Positions 7,394 through 7,554 of a DNA stretch of 7,554 nt are shown here, one piece after another. A model generated the notes under the pieces. That model made no database searches, was not told the DNA's origin, and was given only the letters and a program-made list of their open reading frames with translations. Numbering within the stretch: position 1 is the first letter of the stretch; the number at the start of each line of letters is the position of its first letter. Source of the DNA: Lysobacterales bacterium (lineage in GTDB: Bacteria; Pseudomonadota; Gammaproteobacteria; Xanthomonadales; SZUA-36); the NCBI GenBank assembly GCA_026196445.1, contig JAPHTE010000253.1, positions 1 to 7,554 of the forward strand, written 5' to 3'. The position numbers were made by a program, and so were the translations under genes.

Positions 7394-7399
7394 ATTATA
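7394..7399 (-). promoter_or_regulatory. Candidate -10 box for tdh-kbl
   Basis: A perfect TATAAT is read on the minus strand, about 73 nt before the tdh start, in the gap after the upstream deacylase-like gene. At 16-18 nt spacing there is no recognisable -35 (GGGCAC at 17 nt) and no TGn extension, so the promoter may need an activator or the match may be accidental. It suggests that tdh-kbl has its own promoter; transcription would start near 7387. Confidence 0.4.
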
Positions 7400-7426
7400 C
7401 CGGACAGGGCGCGAACGTGCCCGTGT

Positions 7427-7554
7427 TCAGCGGCCAAGCGCGGCAGCGATTTCCGTCAGCGCGTCGGCCGCGGTGGTCTGTAGGCTGAACTGCGCCTGGT
7501 CGCTCAAGGCGGTGGGTACCGGGTTGATTTCAATCACCACGGCGCCGGCATCCA
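7427..7554 (-). CDS. C-terminal fragment of a probable Sir2-family NAD-dependent protein deacylase (partial)
   Basis: The frame runs in from the right edge of the window and ends at TGA (7427-7429), giving 41 complete codons. The start DAGAVVIEINPVPTALSD resembles the last conserved block of bacterial sirtuins (GAxxIEINPxxTxL), in the part of the Rossmann fold that contacts NAD; it is followed by an Ala-rich helix ending in a short tail (AAALGR). Known members remove acyl groups from lysines using NAD+, releasing nicotinamide and O-acyl-ADP-ribose. The catalytic His and zinc cysteines lie outside the window, so activity cannot be judged. The usual AD after the TxL stretch is not evident. Codon use is GC-rich and gene-like. 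It lies 105 nt upstream of tdh on the same strand. The family is likely but based on one motif; another Rossmann-fold NAD enzyme is possible. Confidence 0.65.
   Translation of the reverse strand, partial: DAGAVVIEINPVPTALSDQAQFSLQTTAADALTEIAAALGR

Noticed and set aside
7406..7423. Terminator after the deacylase-like gene (GGGCGC/GTGCCC stem)
   Set aside because: On the transcribed minus strand the stem has an A-C mismatch and no T-run follows; it is too weak to call.
1..7554. CRISPR array, insertion sequence, tRNA/rRNA gene, prophage, defence or toxin-antitoxin system
   Set aside because: No direct repeats, transposase or integrase motifs, cloverleaf-like sequence or unknown gene cluster was seen; nearly all bases belong to well-known metabolic and housekeeping genes.

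Overview
The window (about 58% GC by eye, not computed) looks like chromosomal housekeeping DNA from a gammaproteobacterium. The plus-strand order rlmE-ftsH-folP-glmM is the classical gammaproteobacterial cluster, and all four proteins match their E. coli counterparts along their whole length with active-site residues intact. The proteins are clearly diverged from E. coli, so the source is another lineage; I cannot name a genus.

Layout. Positions 1-120 are an AT-richer leader with no recognisable gene. Positions 121-4944 (+) form one tightly packed, probably co-transcribed unit: rlmE (23S rRNA 2'-O-methyltransferase), ftsH (membrane AAA+ zinc protease, probably starting at a TTG), folP (dihydropteroate synthase, GTG start) and glmM (phosphoglucosamine mutase). 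The gaps between them are 34, 32 and 9 nt. Positions 4945-5061 are a short convergent intergenic region with hairpins. Positions 5062-7321 (-) hold the two-gene threonine-to-glycine pathway, transcribed tdh then kbl with a 28-nt gap. Positions 7322-7426 are the tdh leader, with a perfect TATAAT on the minus strand and an inverted repeat. Positions 7427-7554 (-) are the last 41 codons of a gene whose end resembles Sir2-type NAD-dependent deacylases; the rest lies outside the window.

How the genes work together. The plus-strand unit serves growth and envelope functions: ribosome maturation (RlmE), quality control and regulated proteolysis at the inner membrane (FtsH), folate synthesis (FolP) and supply of glucosamine-1-phosphate for UDP-GlcNAc (GlmM). 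The minus-strand unit converts threonine to 2-amino-3-ketobutyrate (Tdh, NAD+) and then to glycine and acetyl-CoA (Kbl, CoA).

I found no mobile element, CRISPR array, RNA gene or unknown multi-gene system. The points worth a second look are small: strong hairpins inside rlmE, a Shine-Dalgarno better placed for a 16-codon overlapping leader ORF than for rlmE, the ftsH start choice, a coding-like open frame just past kbl, and gene-order differences from E. coli.
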